DNA of 64,000 nucleotides from Bacillus_CJ salitolerans (GCF_042680805.1 NZ_JBHUEM010000003.1:186001-250000); one strand, 5' to 3'; shown: positions 34,393 through 43,565, counted from the stretch's first letter. Numbers and translations: made by a program. The notes: a model not told the origin generated them from the letters alone.

Positions 34393-36525
34393 ATGAGTAA
34401 GAATATGTTTTTTAATGCACATCACTCACCAATCGGAGCATTCTCTAGTTTTACTCTTGGGTTTCCGGGTAGTGGTGGAGGTCTTGACTTGGAATTAGGG
34501 CGTTCCCCACGTAAAAATATTTTTATCGGTGTCGAATCACTCGAGAAAAATGGAGTATATGAAGCACTACCTTTTTTTGATTTTGGGGAGGATGAAAGTA
34601 AACGATATAATATTGAAAATCCAGACCCAACCCCTAATAAACCTAAAATCATTTTTCCTTTTTCAAGAGAAGAGGTAAAGCGAGATTTCAGGTTAGGAAC
34701 AGATACTTGGTCTGCTGGTGATCTAAGCTTTACCATTTTTTCACAAGCAAGCTCTGTTCCCGAACCTGGAGTAGGTAGTGATGAGGAACTTAAGTTAACC
34801 ATTGTTCCTGCTGTCATTGCACAATTAACCATTGATAATACAAAAGGGAATAAAACGAGAAGGGCATTTTTTGGTTACGAAGGAAGTGACCCATATAGTT
34901 CGATGAGACGAATCGATGATACGTGTGATGGAATTTCTGGTGTTGGGCAAGGGCGTCTGACAGCGATTGTTTCATCGGACAAAGAAGTTAAGTCTGCTAT
35001 GCACTTTAGCTTAGAGAATATCTTAACGACTCCATTTGAAGAAAATTGGACATTTGGACTTGGCCCAATTGGAGCATTAGTCATGGATGTTCCTGCAGGA
35101 GTAAAAAGGACGTATACGTTTGCTATTTGTTTTTATCGCTCTGGGTATGTAACTGCAGGTATGGATGCCACTTATTTTTATACTCGATTTTTTCACAACA
35201 TTGAAGAAGTAGCAGAGTATTCACTTACCCATAAAGAAATGATCATAAAACGTGCAGAAGATTCGAATCAACTTGTGCAACAAGCGGATCACTTATCAGA
35301 TGATCAACAGTTTATGATGTCACATTCGATAAGGAGTTATTATGGTTGTACTCAATTACTGGATTTAGAGGGAGAACCTTTTTGGGTTGTGAATGAAGGT
35401 GAATATCGTATGATGAACACATTTGATTTAACGGTCGATCAATTATTCTTTGAATTAAAGATGAACCCATGGACTGTTAAAAATGAATTAGATATGTTTG
35501 TCAAACGATTTAGCTATGAAGATAACGTGCGTTTCCCAAATGATGAATTGGAGTATCCTGGAGGCATTAGCTTTACCCATGATATGGGTGTGGCAGGCAC
35601 GATCTCAAGACCCAGATATTCTTCCTATGAATTATATGGATTAGATGGTTGCTTCTCCCATATGACCCATGAACAATTGGTTAACTGGATACTATGCGGA
35701 GCTGTTTATATTGAACAAACAGGTGATAAAGAATGGTTAAATAATAATATGGTAATCTTTGAGAAATGCCTGGAGAGCTTATTAAATAGAGATCATCCAG
35801 TACCGGAAAATCGAAATGGTATCATGGGATTAGATTCATCTAGGGTAATGGGTGGTGCAGAAATCACAACTTACGATAGTTTAGATGTCTCTTTAGGTCA
35901 GGCAAGAAATAATATATATATGGCTGGGAAGTGCTGGGCATCATATATAGCTCTTGAAAAGCTTTTTGCTGAACATGGTAAAGATTCTCTTGCACATGTT
36001 GCAGGTAATCAGGCCGAAAAGTGTGCTGAATCAATCGTTAGCTTTGTTACAGAAGCTGGATACATACCGGCGGTTGTCGGAGAGGAGAACGATTCAAAAA
36101 TTATACCTGCCATTGAAGGGCTAGTCTTTCCATATTACATGAACTGTAAGGAAGCCCTTAGCACAAATGGACGATTTGGATCTTATATCAGAGCTTTAAA
36201 GAGGCACTTAGAAACAGTATTAGTGAAAGGTGTTTGCTTATTTGAAAACGGAGGCTGGAAAATTTCATCGACTAGTAATAATTCATGGCTAAGTAAAATC
36301 TATTTATCTCAGTTTATTGCTCGTGAAATCCTTGGACTAAAGTGGGATGAAAAAGGCGAAAAATCTGATCATACTCATGTTGAATGGTTAACTCATCCAA
36401 CGTTATCTGTTTGGAGTTGGAGTGATCAAATTATTTCCGGTGAAATAAGTGGAAGTAAATATTATCCAAGAGGCGTCACTAGTATTCTATGGCTGGATGA
36501 GAAAAGAAGTAACTTTAATAGGTAG
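34393..36525 (+). CDS. GH52 beta-xylosidase, cytoplasmic
   Basis: 710 residues, close to the Geobacillus GH52 enzyme (about 705). The N-terminal FFNAHHSPIGAFSSFTLGF and the C-terminal WLTHPTLSVWSWSDQI are family hallmarks. The nucleophile Glu probably lies in VVNEGEYRMMNTFD near 335 and the acid/base Asp in ITTYDSLDVS near 495, by analogy with the Geobacillus enzyme. There is no signal peptide, so it hydrolyses imported xylo-oligosaccharides to xylose for XylA and XylB. RBS AGGGGGATAAC precedes ATG. Confidence 0.93.
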   Translation: MSKNMFFNAHHSPIGAFSSFTLGFPGSGGGLDLELGRSPRKNIFIGVESLEKNGVYEALPFFDFGEDESKRYNIENPDPTPNKPKIIFPFSREEVKRDFRLGTDTWSAGDLSFTIFSQASSVPEPGVGSDEELKLTIVPAVIAQLTIDNTKGNKTRRAFFGYEGSDPYSSMRRIDDTCDGISGVGQGRLTAIVSSDKEVKSAMHFSLENILTTPFEENWTFGLGPIGALVMDVPAGVKRTYTFAICFYRSGYVTAGMDATYFYTRFFHNIEEVAEYSLTHKEMIIKRAEDSNQLVQQADHLSDDQQFMMSHSIRSYYGCTQLLDLEGEPFWVVNEGEYRMMNTFDLTVDQLFFELKMNPWTVKNELDMFVKRFSYEDNVRFPNDELEYPGGISFTHDMGVAGTISRPRYSSYELYGLDGCFSHMTHEQLVNWILCGAVYIEQTGDKEWLNNNMVIFEKCLESLLNRDHPVPENRNGIMGLDSSRVMGGAEITTYDSLDVSLGQARNNIYMAGKCWASYIALEKLFAEHGKDSLAHVAGNQAEKCAESIVSFVTEAGYIPAVVGEENDSKIIPAIEGLVFPYYMNCKEALSTNGRFGSYIRALKRHLETVLVKGVCLFENGGWKISSTSNNSWLSKIYLSQFIAREILGLKWDEKGEKSDHTHVEWLTHPTLSVWSWSDQIISGEISGSKYYPRGVTSILWLDEKRSNFNR

Positions 36526-36576
36526 GAGGGCTATTTGTATAAATATATTTATAGAGAGAGCATTACCAACTGTTAA

Positions 36577-36603
36577 AACCCCTAGTCCAAAGGATTAGGG
36601 GTT
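36577..36603. terminator. Bidirectional terminator between beta-xylosidase and DUF624 genes
   Basis: AACCCCTAGTCC / GGATTAGGGGTT with a 3-nt loop, shared by two convergent genes; it overlaps the end of the minus-strand gene. Confidence 0.6.
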
Positions 36604-37233
36604 AATCGTCTCTTTATATTTTTCTTTCTTACGATCAATGGCTAGAAAGCTTTGATAACAGCACCACATGATCCAACATGCAGTAGCACTTCCGCCAAAA
36701 AAAAGTAATAGAGGCGGGAGTATCCTCACAACATAGTAAATCAACATAAGTCCAAGGATCATGATAAAGGTTGGAATGGGACTAATAAGCATGATAAAAA
36801 GTGAATTCTTAAACACATGTGGCAGCTTAAGATGAAAATGTACGTCGATTGGAAAAATATATAAGCAAACTAAGCAAAAAATGATAGCTAGCACTAAAAG
36901 AGGATATTTACTATACTGTAAGATTCCTTGTGTATGTATTTGTAGGATTGAAAACTCTAAGTAAATGATATACCCAATCATGATAAGGATTCCACCTATT
37001 ACATTGCTTCTAAACCATTCTTGTTTAAAGATGGTCCAATATGTCTTAAAAAGAGGAAAATCTTCTTGTTTGAGCAACCATTTTCGGATAATCGAGAACA
37101 TCGCCATTGTCGATGGGAAAAATCCAAGTATAATCATGCCTACAAAAGTAAAGATAATCCAAAGAAAATTAACAAATGCCAATCTCATGATCCATTCACA
37201 TATTCTATATAAAAAATCACCGATTTTATTCAT
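36595..37233 (-). CDS. DUF624 (YesL-like) membrane protein
   Basis: About 212 residues with five or six hydrophobic helices. FLYRICEWIMRLAFVNFLWI and GFFPSTMAMFSIIRKW identify DUF624; it is a paralogue of the gene at 18884. Such genes commonly sit at the edge of sugar-import loci, here the xylo-oligosaccharide one, though on the opposite strand. ATG 37233 is chosen because TAGGAG is 8 nt upstream; the longer frame begins with TTG ahead of that site. The function is not established for the family. Confidence 0.82.
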   Translation of the reverse strand: MNKIGDFLYRICEWIMRLAFVNFLWIIFTFVGMIILGFFPSTMAMFSIIRKWLLKQEDFPLFKTYWTIFKQEWFRSNVIGGILIMIGYIIYLEFSILQIHTQGILQYSKYPLLVLAIIFCLVCLYIFPIDVHFHLKLPHVFKNSLFIMLISPIPTFIMILGLMLIYYVVRILPPLLLFFGGSATACWIMWCCYQSFLAIDRKKEKYKETINP

Positions 37234-37360
37234 CAATGCCACTCCTACATTTATCAATACCTTATTCCTATATTATATAGTACTTTATGTATAAAAACAT
37301 AGAATGATATAGTCATAGTCTATCGAGGTATAAAACATTAAATTCTATATTTGCTATATA

Positions 37361-37390
37361 TTGACAGTTTGATGTGGGTTCGTATATGAT
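37361..37390 (+). promoter_or_regulatory. Vegetative-type promoter of the decayed regulator gene
   Basis: TTGACA at 37361-37366 with TATATG at 37383 (spacer 16) or TATGAT at 37385 (spacer 18). It lies 42 bp before the ATG of the ArsR-like pseudogene. Confidence 0.5.
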
Positions 37391-37431
37391 TTTTTTTATG
37401 ATTTTCATTCGAAGGTGGTCGAACAATAGAT

Positions 37432-37813
37432 ATGTATTCGATAAACTATGAGTTAGTTACTAGTTTTTACACGTACATAGCTTTTAGAAATTTAAAGGGA
37501 TTGCACCTTAAGGATGAATGATATACCGAGACAAAATCCAAGTTGCCTGCTAGAATTGCTGCCAATTTCGAAGATGTAAAATGGGTAGCTACTTCATAGA
37601 ATGGTATTTCTTATTTCTAAATGCCCTAGTAATCAAACAGTGGAAGGGTTTCTACAGTGGTTTTCAAAATTGCCAGCAGGTGAAATATATGAAATCTTAT
37701 CTCCATGGGTTGAAGCAATTCCAATGAATTTAACGGAAATTAGGGATAAAAGTGTTAGCTTGCTTTCCGATTGGGATAAGCATTATTTTCAATTTATAGA
37801 ACGTAGTTCTTGA
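37432..37813 (+). pseudogene. Decayed ArsR-like regulator with two stops and a frameshift
   Basis: From ATG 37432 the frame reads MYSINYELVTSFYTYIAF..., then TGA at 37519 and TAG at 37597. Both stops are one base from TGG, and the surrounding residues (DE-stop-YTETKSKLPARIA, VKWVATS-stop-NGI) suggest lost Trp codons. Coding sense then continues in another frame (about 37605-37810: SNQTVEGFLQWFSKLPAGEI, then EIRDKSVSLLSDWDKHYF). The composite resembles the effector-type N-terminal half of ArsR-family regulators that sit beside drug exporters. The DNA-binding half is missing; the sequence runs straight into an MFS fragment. Confidence 0.65.
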
Positions 37814-38080
37814 AGGCCAAAAAGGAGCACAAGGATTCAGTGAATTCGGCAGTTTTCTTGGTCCATGGATTGGAGGAATGATCTGCTGCAAGTAGGTGGT
37901 ACGGTAATGTTTCTCTCGATGGGACTCATAGCACTTTTCAGCTTATTCTTCTATTACATAGGCTTGAAGAAACATCGATTATCAAAAGCAAAGCATGCAT
38001 TCAGTAGGCCTGAAAAACTTAGAGTATACGAATTAGTCAGTATAATAGATATATTAATACAAAGAAAAAAGTATAGGTGA
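37806..38080 (+). pseudogene. C-terminal remnant of an MFS transporter
   Basis: One frame (37806-37892) gives EGQKGAQGFSEFGSFLGPWIGGM, typical of the linker and eleventh helix of a drug exporter; a shift then leads to VGGTVMFLSMGLIALFSLFF, a final helix, and a basic tail ending at 38080. A single-base loss or gain near 37888 explains the break. The first ten helices are absent, so a deletion joined this end to the regulator remnant. The 71-codon open frame starting at 37865 is therefore not a functional small protein. Confidence 0.6.
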
Positions 38081-38084
38081 TCAT

Positions 38085-38999
38085 ATGAAAAATAAACTCA
38101 AACAAGCAGAGGAATTAGAGAAAAAATTAATACAAGTCATAAACAAATCCTATCATGAGTGGGATACAAATACATTGTGTCTAGCAGGATATGGTGTTGA
38201 GAATGCGGTGTTTAAAATTGAGAATATGGAAAAGAGGTTATTTGCTATTCGTGTCCCTTGGAATAAGAGAGTGTTAAATGATAATGAAGGGGAGTTTGAC
38301 AGTAGAATCCAGCTGCAAAAAGAGGCAGAAATCGCCTCTCATTGTTTTAAATACGGGTTGCCAGTTCCGGAAGTGATTCATCTTCACTTAGATGAAGATA
38401 TCGATTTTCTTGTTTCACACTTTATACGAGGAGATCAAAATCCGACTTCTTCCTATGAGATTGGGTTGCTAACTTCCAAACTTCATCAACTTCCAATTAA
38501 CAAGCTACGAACTATTGATTCAAGAAAGATGAGTAAAATCCTTTCCGAAAGAATCACGAATCGATTTGAAGTATTCAAGCGGATAACCTCGGTACCGATA
38601 GAATTTATAAGTCAAAAAGAACTAGAAACGATCTTACAGCATGACGATGATCAAACTTGTCTCTTGCATATGGATATACGGCCAGCAAATTTAATTAGCG
38701 AAAATGGGCAAATCAAAGCAATCGTAGACTGGAATAATGCCCTTATTGGAAATCCAGTTCTTGATGTAATGCGTACAGTTGAAACCAATGAGGTTGATGA
38801 AACTGAGTTTTTGAAGGGATATGGTAAAGATGAAATGATTGACATTACACCGCGTATCATCCGCCTCATTTATCGATTGGATACAGCCGTTATGCTTGCA
38901 GTTCTATTCCTTTCTTATTTACAAGATAAAGAAAAGGGGGAATATTACACCACACGGGTTCAATCATTATGCAAGAGTATTATAATGGATTTTAGATAG
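38085..38999 (+). CDS. Aminoglycoside phosphotransferase-family kinase
   Basis: 304 residues with a kinase-like fold. The catalytic loop HMDIRPANLI near residue 200 (HxDxxxxN) and the metal-binding IVDWNNALIGNP near 218 are clear; the N-terminal lobe has FAIRVPW with the likely ATP-binding region. The family phosphorylates antibiotics, homoserine, choline or other small alcohols; nothing here fixes the substrate. TAGGTGATC precedes the ATG, 4 bp after the MFS remnant. A terminator follows. Confidence 0.82.
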   Translation: MKNKLKQAEELEKKLIQVINKSYHEWDTNTLCLAGYGVENAVFKIENMEKRLFAIRVPWNKRVLNDNEGEFDSRIQLQKEAEIASHCFKYGLPVPEVIHLHLDEDIDFLVSHFIRGDQNPTSSYEIGLLTSKLHQLPINKLRTIDSRKMSKILSERITNRFEVFKRITSVPIEFISQKELETILQHDDDQTCLLHMDIRPANLISENGQIKAIVDWNNALIGNPVLDVMRTVETNEVDETEFLKGYGKDEMIDITPRIIRLIYRLDTAVMLAVLFLSYLQDKEKGEYYTTRVQSLCKSIIMDFR

Positions 39000-39007
39000 G
39001 TAGATAA

Positions 39008-39037
39008 ATAGTTGCTTATCCGTAGGTAAGCAACTAT
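39008..39037. terminator. Bidirectional terminator
   Basis: ATAGTTGCTTA / TAAGCAACTAT with an 8-nt loop between the convergent phosphotransferase and serine hydrolase genes. Confidence 0.7.
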
Positions 39038-39891
39038 TCTATCATCATTCTTAATATACGATTTGTAACATTTTCGCTTCTTTCAAAATTGAACTCTTTT
39101 GGATCAGCTGTAAGAACAATGGCAATGTCCTTATCAGGAATAATGAGAATTTGCTGTCCTCCTGTTCCAATAGCGCGGTATAGATGGTGGTTTTTAAAGG
39201 AACTTGTCCAAAAGCCATATCCATAATTCCCATAAGGAAGAGTAGTAGATATCTGTGTTGAGGCAGCTAGGCGTAGCCATTCAGCTGGTAAAATTTCCAT
39301 ATCTAAATAAGTACCATTTTGTAACAGCAATTTAGATAATTTCACTAAACCATCAAATGGAAGCTTAAGGCTAGTGCTTCCAACATTATAGCCATCGGGG
39401 TCAGTGCTCCATTTAAAATCGTTAATTTCTAACGGTGAAAATAAAAATTCCTCAGCAAATTCAAGCGCACTTACGCCCGTAGCTTTCGTTAAGATGGCAG
39501 ATAATAAATGGTAATCCACTCCTTTGTATTTGAAAGATGGAGCCTCCGTTGGTAATTTTAAAATATCATCGACCCAGTGTGTACTGCCACTAATTAAATG
39601 ATTTAGCTGATGGTCATCGATATCAAATCCTGAACACATAAGAAGAAGATCTCGAATGGTAAGAGAAGAAGGTGCATTTGGTAAATAATCTTGTATTCGT
39701 GTGTCAGTAGATTTTATATAGTTTTTCGAGATGGATATTCCAACTAATAGGGACATGATACTTTTTGTCATGGAACGAATATCCCTCGGTCCATCATAAC
39801 ATAGCGTTTGTAGAAGAGAGTTAGTAGAATTTATAACGCTAATATTAATATTCTTTTCATCCTCAAGTATTGAATATAGGTTTTCGTTCAT
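39034..39891 (-). CDS. Serine hydrolase of the beta-lactamase class C family
   Basis: 285 residues, shorter than most class C relatives. The nucleophile motif SMTKS (SxxK) is near residue 41, GFDIDDHQ and the DYHLLSAIL segment near 128 probably hold the tyrosine, and AIGTGGQQI near 240 takes the KTG place. No signal peptide is visible. Such proteins may be esterases, peptidases or amidases; resistance to beta-lactams is unlikely for a cytoplasmic protein. AGGACT precedes the ATG on the minus strand. Confidence 0.78.
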   Translation of the reverse strand: MNENLYSILEDEKNINISVINSTNSLLQTLCYDGPRDIRSMTKSIMSLLVGISISKNYIKSTDTRIQDYLPNAPSSLTIRDLLLMCSGFDIDDHQLNHLISGSTHWVDDILKLPTEAPSFKYKGVDYHLLSAILTKATGVSALEFAEEFLFSPLEINDFKWSTDPDGYNVGSTSLKLPFDGLVKLSKLLLQNGTYLDMEILPAEWLRLAASTQISTTLPYGNYGYGFWTSSFKNHHLYRAIGTGGQQILIIPDKDIAIVLTADPKEFNFERSENVTNRILRMMIE

Positions 39892-40017
39892 TTATAGTCC
39901 TCCGATAAAAATACCGATGTTTTCACCGGTAATCATTCATTTTTTTTTAGTGGATAGAAATGTAATGATTGCTTTATTAAAAAACGGTAAATCATCTGGG
40001 AGAAGGGACGTAATTAA

Positions 40018-40527
40018 ATGTTGATCTGTGACAACCTTTTCATTATTATAGGTGCCACCAGCATTTATGAGAATATAAAAGAATTAACGAACATGCTTAT
40101 ACACAACCCATTGGATAAACGTTTACAGGTAGAATTACAGTGGGATCTTGCTGTTCATTTTTTATCCATTCATAATGGATCACATGCAGATAAATTTATC
40201 AAAGCAAAGTATAAAACGTTATATCGACCGATACATGGAGCCATTGATTTTTTGCATGAAAATTTTAAGCTAGAAATAGACTTGAACGACTTAGCCAACG
40301 TATCAGGTGTGAGTAAATCACACCTATTTAAGTTCCTAACTGGCTTTACACCTCATCAATATTTATTAATGCTGCGACTTAACTATGCTCAAAAACTGTT
40401 AATAGAAACAGATTTATCTGTTACGACCATCGCGTTTAAGGCTGGTTTTGGTAGCTTGAGTACATTTGAAAGAGTATTTAAAAAAAAATATAAAATCACT
40501 GCATCCTCATTCCGAACAAGTATTTAA
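40018..40527 (+). CDS. Short AraC-family regulator, probably N-terminally shortened
   Basis: 169 residues. The C-terminal 100 residues hold two AraC-type helix-turn-helix motifs (LNDLANVSGVSKSHLFKFL and VTTIAFKAGFGSLSTFERVF). Full AraC regulators with sensor domains have about 260-300 residues, and only about 65 residues precede the DNA-binding part here (LQWDLAVHFLSIH). GAAGGGA lies 8 nt before ATG 40018, so translation is plausible. It may control the neighbouring acetyltransferase or hydrolase, or be a relic. Confidence 0.7.
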   Translation: MLICDNLFIIIGATSIYENIKELTNMLIHNPLDKRLQVELQWDLAVHFLSIHNGSHADKFIKAKYKTLYRPIHGAIDFLHENFKLEIDLNDLANVSGVSKSHLFKFLTGFTPHQYLLMLRLNYAQKLLIETDLSVTTIAFKAGFGSLSTFERVFKKKYKITASSFRTSI

Positions 40528-40558
40528 TCTCATGTAGTATTTGAAAGGTGAGTTTTGA

Positions 40559-41023
40559 ATGGAAATTCGATTTTTAACTGATTGTCGTGAATTCATTCCA
40601 GCCATTGCGTGTTTACAACAGATGGAAATGTATAAAATTCCAAGTAATCGAAACCTATTAAAGGCTATAAAAAAATTTGAAATTCGAAGTAAAAAAAGAG
40701 ATGGACTTCCACTTACACTCGTTGCTTTTATGGACACATTACCTGTTGGTAGTATTTGTCTAATCGATAGGGAATTAGATTCTCATACTCATTTGTCACC
40801 TTGGATTGCACCCTTATTTGTTTCATCACATTATCGTAATAGAGGAATAGGGAAGAGTTTAATGGAAGAGGCGGAGAGACTGGCTTCTTCTCTTGGTCAC
40901 AAGGAAATTTTTCTGTTTACTGATGCTGCGAGGGAGTATTATGAAAAATTGAATTGGGAAACAATCGAAACTGTATATCCAACCGGTAAACCAACTTCCT
41001 TTTTAATGAAAAAGATAGTATAA
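40559..41023 (+). CDS. GNAT N-acetyltransferase
   Basis: 154 residues, one GNAT domain. The acetyl-CoA loop is HYRNRGIGKSLMEEA near residue 97, preceded by the beta-strand APLFVSS. GAAAGGTGAG lies before the ATG, 31 bp after the AraC gene, suggesting a two-gene unit. Substrate unknown. Confidence 0.85.
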   Translation: MEIRFLTDCREFIPAIACLQQMEMYKIPSNRNLLKAIKKFEIRSKKRDGLPLTLVAFMDTLPVGSICLIDRELDSHTHLSPWIAPLFVSSHYRNRGIGKSLMEEAERLASSLGHKEIFLFTDAAREYYEKLNWETIETVYPTGKPTSFLMKKIV

Positions 41024-41107
41024 CACTACCTATATCTAGAACTTAAATCGGGAGTTTTTGTGAAATGAGAACAATCCTTAATAGAATATTATTAGTGAGG
41101 TGATTGG

Positions 41108-41581
41108 ATGAACAATTTAAATATGATTAAGTTAGAAGAAATTGAACAAGAAAACAGATATAAGTATTTACACTTTTTACTGTTAGCAGATGAGAGTGAA
41201 GAGGTCGTTCGTACATATATGAATGAAGGTGATCTATTTGCCATTTACTTCAATCAGCAAATAGTTGGAACGGTATTATTTACGCATCATCAGAACAAGG
41301 TTGTTGAGCTAAAGAATATTGCAATAACCGAAAATGATAGAAACAAAGGCTTCGGAAAAGTCGTGATTGAACAGTCATGTAACCTATATAAACAAAATGG
41401 TTTTACTTCGATGATTGTAGGTACTGCTAATTCAAGTATAGGTAACTTAGCATTTTATCAAAAGGCTGGGTTTAGAATGGTACACATAAAAAAAGATTTT
41501 TTTCTGAAATATGAATCACCTATTTATGAAAATGGGATAAGAGCTCTCGATATGGTCATGTTTGAGAAAAATTTATCATGA
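41108..41581 (+). CDS. GNAT N-acetyltransferase
   Basis: 157 residues, one GNAT domain. VVELKNIAITENDRNKGFGK near residue 60 holds the strand and acetyl-CoA loop, and GNLAFYQKAGFRMV near 115 is the typical C-terminal motif. GTGAGGTGATTGG precedes the ATG. It is not closely similar to the preceding GNAT. Substrate unknown; the YQKAGF ending is common in the YvbK-like group. Confidence 0.85.
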   Translation: MNNLNMIKLEEIEQENRYKYLHFLLLADESEEVVRTYMNEGDLFAIYFNQQIVGTVLFTHHQNKVVELKNIAITENDRNKGFGKVVIEQSCNLYKQNGFTSMIVGTANSSIGNLAFYQKAGFRMVHIKKDFFLKYESPIYENGIRALDMVMFEKNLS

Positions 41582-41647
41582 TAATTTTGTCGTCATGACT
41601 GATTTCGATAAAAAGAAACGTCTATATGGTAGAAAGGAGGACATGAG

Positions 41648-42637
41648 GTGGGAGTACAAGATAGCGAGCTCGTGAAAAAATCATTAAATGGCCATTATGA
41701 TGCGTACTCTGAATTAGTAAGGAAATATTCGAACCTCGTATTTGCTGTGGCGTTAAGCAAAACGCGAGACTCAAGCTTTTCAGAGGATATAGCTCAAGAG
41801 GTGTTCGTAAAAGCTTGGCGAAAGCTTTCACTTTTAAAGGAAGGGGAGAAGTTCTCAAGCTGGCTCATAACGATCACAAAAAATGTATGTATTGACATGC
41901 TTCGAAAAAATACTCGTTTACAAGAAGAAGTCTTAGTCGATAACATCTTCTTAACAGAAAAGCCCTCCCAAACAGATGAAATAAAAGAAGCAGTGTGGGA
42001 TGCGTTACATCAATTAGAAGACAAATATAAGATTGTTACGGTTATGCACTATATTTCTGGTTACACGGCTAAGGAAATTAGTCATTTATTAGAGCTTTCC
42101 CAAAGTGCAATCGAGAGCAGATTACGAAGAGCAAAAGAGAAATTAAAAAAGGAGCTGTTAGTGTCCATGGTCGAGGAAACATTTAATAAACAACGTGTAG
42201 GCGAAAAATTTGAAGAGGACGTCATGTGGAGAATTGTACCAAGAATTGCAACAATCGAAATTCCTGTTTCTAATATCGAACAATCGAGTAATTGGTATCA
42301 TAAGGTTTTAGGGACAAAAGCGGTTCACCAAGATAACCATCAGGCAATGCTTCACCTTCAAGGTGGAAATCGGATAGGGGTACCGACTCTTTACCTTGTC
42401 CAAACAGACGATAAGAGCAGATTATCATTTAAAAATTCAAATACTGGAGTTGTTCATAGTATTATTGATTTTTTCATTGAAGATTTAGAACGGTTTCATG
42501 CCTTCTTAAAGCAAGAAGGAGTGAAAGTAACCGGTTTGAATTTTTTCCCTGGAACAACGAAAGGCGGATTTGGATTTGAAGATCCAGATGGCAACTTGCT
42601 TTCAGCAACAAATGTAACACATACAGGGCAAGTGTAA
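41648..42637 (+). CDS. ECF-type sigma factor fused to a glyoxalase/VOC domain
   Basis: 329 residues. Residues 1-170 are an ECF sigma factor: region 2 (YSNLVFAVALSK, DIAQEVFVKAWRKL) and region 4 (GYTAKEISHLLELSQSAIES, then RLRRAKEKLKKEL). Residues about 195-325 form a vicinal-oxygen-chelate domain (IEIPVSNIEQSSNWYHKVLG, GFGFEDPDGNLLSATN). The frame is unbroken between them and a strong terminator follows, so the fusion looks real. No anti-sigma gene is adjacent; the VOC part may sense a small molecule or be a former neighbouring gene. GTG 41648 is read because AAAGGAGG (41632-41639) fits it; a nearby ATG is out of frame. Confidence 0.85.
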   Translation: MGVQDSELVKKSLNGHYDAYSELVRKYSNLVFAVALSKTRDSSFSEDIAQEVFVKAWRKLSLLKEGEKFSSWLITITKNVCIDMLRKNTRLQEEVLVDNIFLTEKPSQTDEIKEAVWDALHQLEDKYKIVTVMHYISGYTAKEISHLLELSQSAIESRLRRAKEKLKKELLVSMVEETFNKQRVGEKFEEDVMWRIVPRIATIEIPVSNIEQSSNWYHKVLGTKAVHQDNHQAMLHLQGGNRIGVPTLYLVQTDDKSRLSFKNSNTGVVHSIIDFFIEDLERFHAFLKQEGVKVTGLNFFPGTTKGGFGFEDPDGNLLSATNVTHTGQV

Positions 42638-42655
42638 AATAGTACTGATATAAAG

Positions 42656-42689
42656 AAAACCTCTCTTTTATAAAAGAGAGGTTTTTTTC
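42656..42689 (+). terminator. Strong intrinsic terminator
   Basis: AAAACCTCTCTTTTA / TAAAAGAGAGGTTTT with seven T, 19 bases after the sigma-VOC gene. Confidence 0.9.
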
Positions 42690-42800
42690 AGTCCATAATC
42701 TACATTATATAATTTCTATAAATATAAGTCTATATCTTCTAAAAAAATCCATTTATAGTTACTGGTAGAAATACTATTACATAAAAAAGAGGGTGCTTGT

Positions 42801-43565
42801 ATGGTTTTTGATCAAACTCCTTACTCATGTAGAGTGGAATGGGGTAGACGAGGTGCTAGAGAAGCTGCCGAAAGAGGGGATATTGTTATCATTGTTGATG
42901 TATTAAGTTTTTCCTCAACTGTTATCTCTGCTTTAGAAATGGGAGCAGTTATTTTCCCATATCCGCCTCACCTTGACGGGGAAGAGTATGCAAATATTGT
43001 GAAGGCTGAATACATCTTAGGTAGAGCGGAGGCTTCTAAACGAGGAAAAGCAACACTCTCTCCGGTATCGTTTTCCCATGAGCATGCTAATAAGAAATTT
43101 GTTTTATCTTCTATGAATGGATCGTTTTGTACTTGGATTGCAAAAAAGACACAAGCAGTATTAGTTGGAGGTATTCTAAACGCGGAAGCAGTCGCTTCTG
43201 TTGCCAATCAAATAAGCAAGCAAAGAAAAGCGAGTATTACGATCATTCCTTGCGGAGAACAATGGAATGAAACTAGGGAATATGAAGATACACTTCGTCC
43301 TGCTGTTGAAGATTACCTAGGGGCTGGTGCTATCCTATCTTATCTGGGAGGTGATAAATCCCCTGAAGCTAAAATTTGTATGGCAGGATTTCTTTCAGTA
43401 AGAGAAAAAATTGAGGATGTCATCTGGGAGTGTGGTAGTGGTCGTGAACTGAGAGAAAGAGGATTTGACGCGGATGTAAAACATTGTATACGTTTAAATA
43501 CATATAAAACAGTACCGATGTTACAGGACGGCTACTTTGTAGATGTACGTAAGTATTTTACTTAA
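42801..43565 (+). CDS. comB: 2-phosphosulfolactate phosphatase (ComB family)
   Basis: 254 residues, full ComB length. IIVDVLSFSSTVISALEMGA near residue 30 is the conserved metal-binding start, LSSMNGSF near 98 and IIPCGEQWNETREYEDTLRP near 150 are further family segments. The enzyme makes sulfolactate from phosphosulfolactate. In Bacillus subtilis sulfolactate accumulates in spores, so a sporulation role is possible; the other pathway genes are not in this window. AAGAGGG precedes the ATG. A bidirectional terminator follows. Confidence 0.87.
   Translation: MVFDQTPYSCRVEWGRRGAREAAERGDIVIIVDVLSFSSTVISALEMGAVIFPYPPHLDGEEYANIVKAEYILGRAEASKRGKATLSPVSFSHEHANKKFVLSSMNGSFCTWIAKKTQAVLVGGILNAEAVASVANQISKQRKASITIIPCGEQWNETREYEDTLRPAVEDYLGAGAILSYLGGDKSPEAKICMAGFLSVREKIEDVIWECGSGRELRERGFDADVKHCIRLNTYKTVPMLQDGYFVDVRKYFT

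Noticed and set aside
37865..38080. A 71-codon frame that looks like a one-helix membrane protein
   Set aside because: Its helix matches the last helix of an MFS transporter whose preceding helix lies in another frame just upstream, so it is a relic.
39034..39891. Antibiotic beta-lactamase
   Set aside because: It has SxxK but no signal peptide, and the KTG position reads GTGG; a general serine hydrolase is the safer call.
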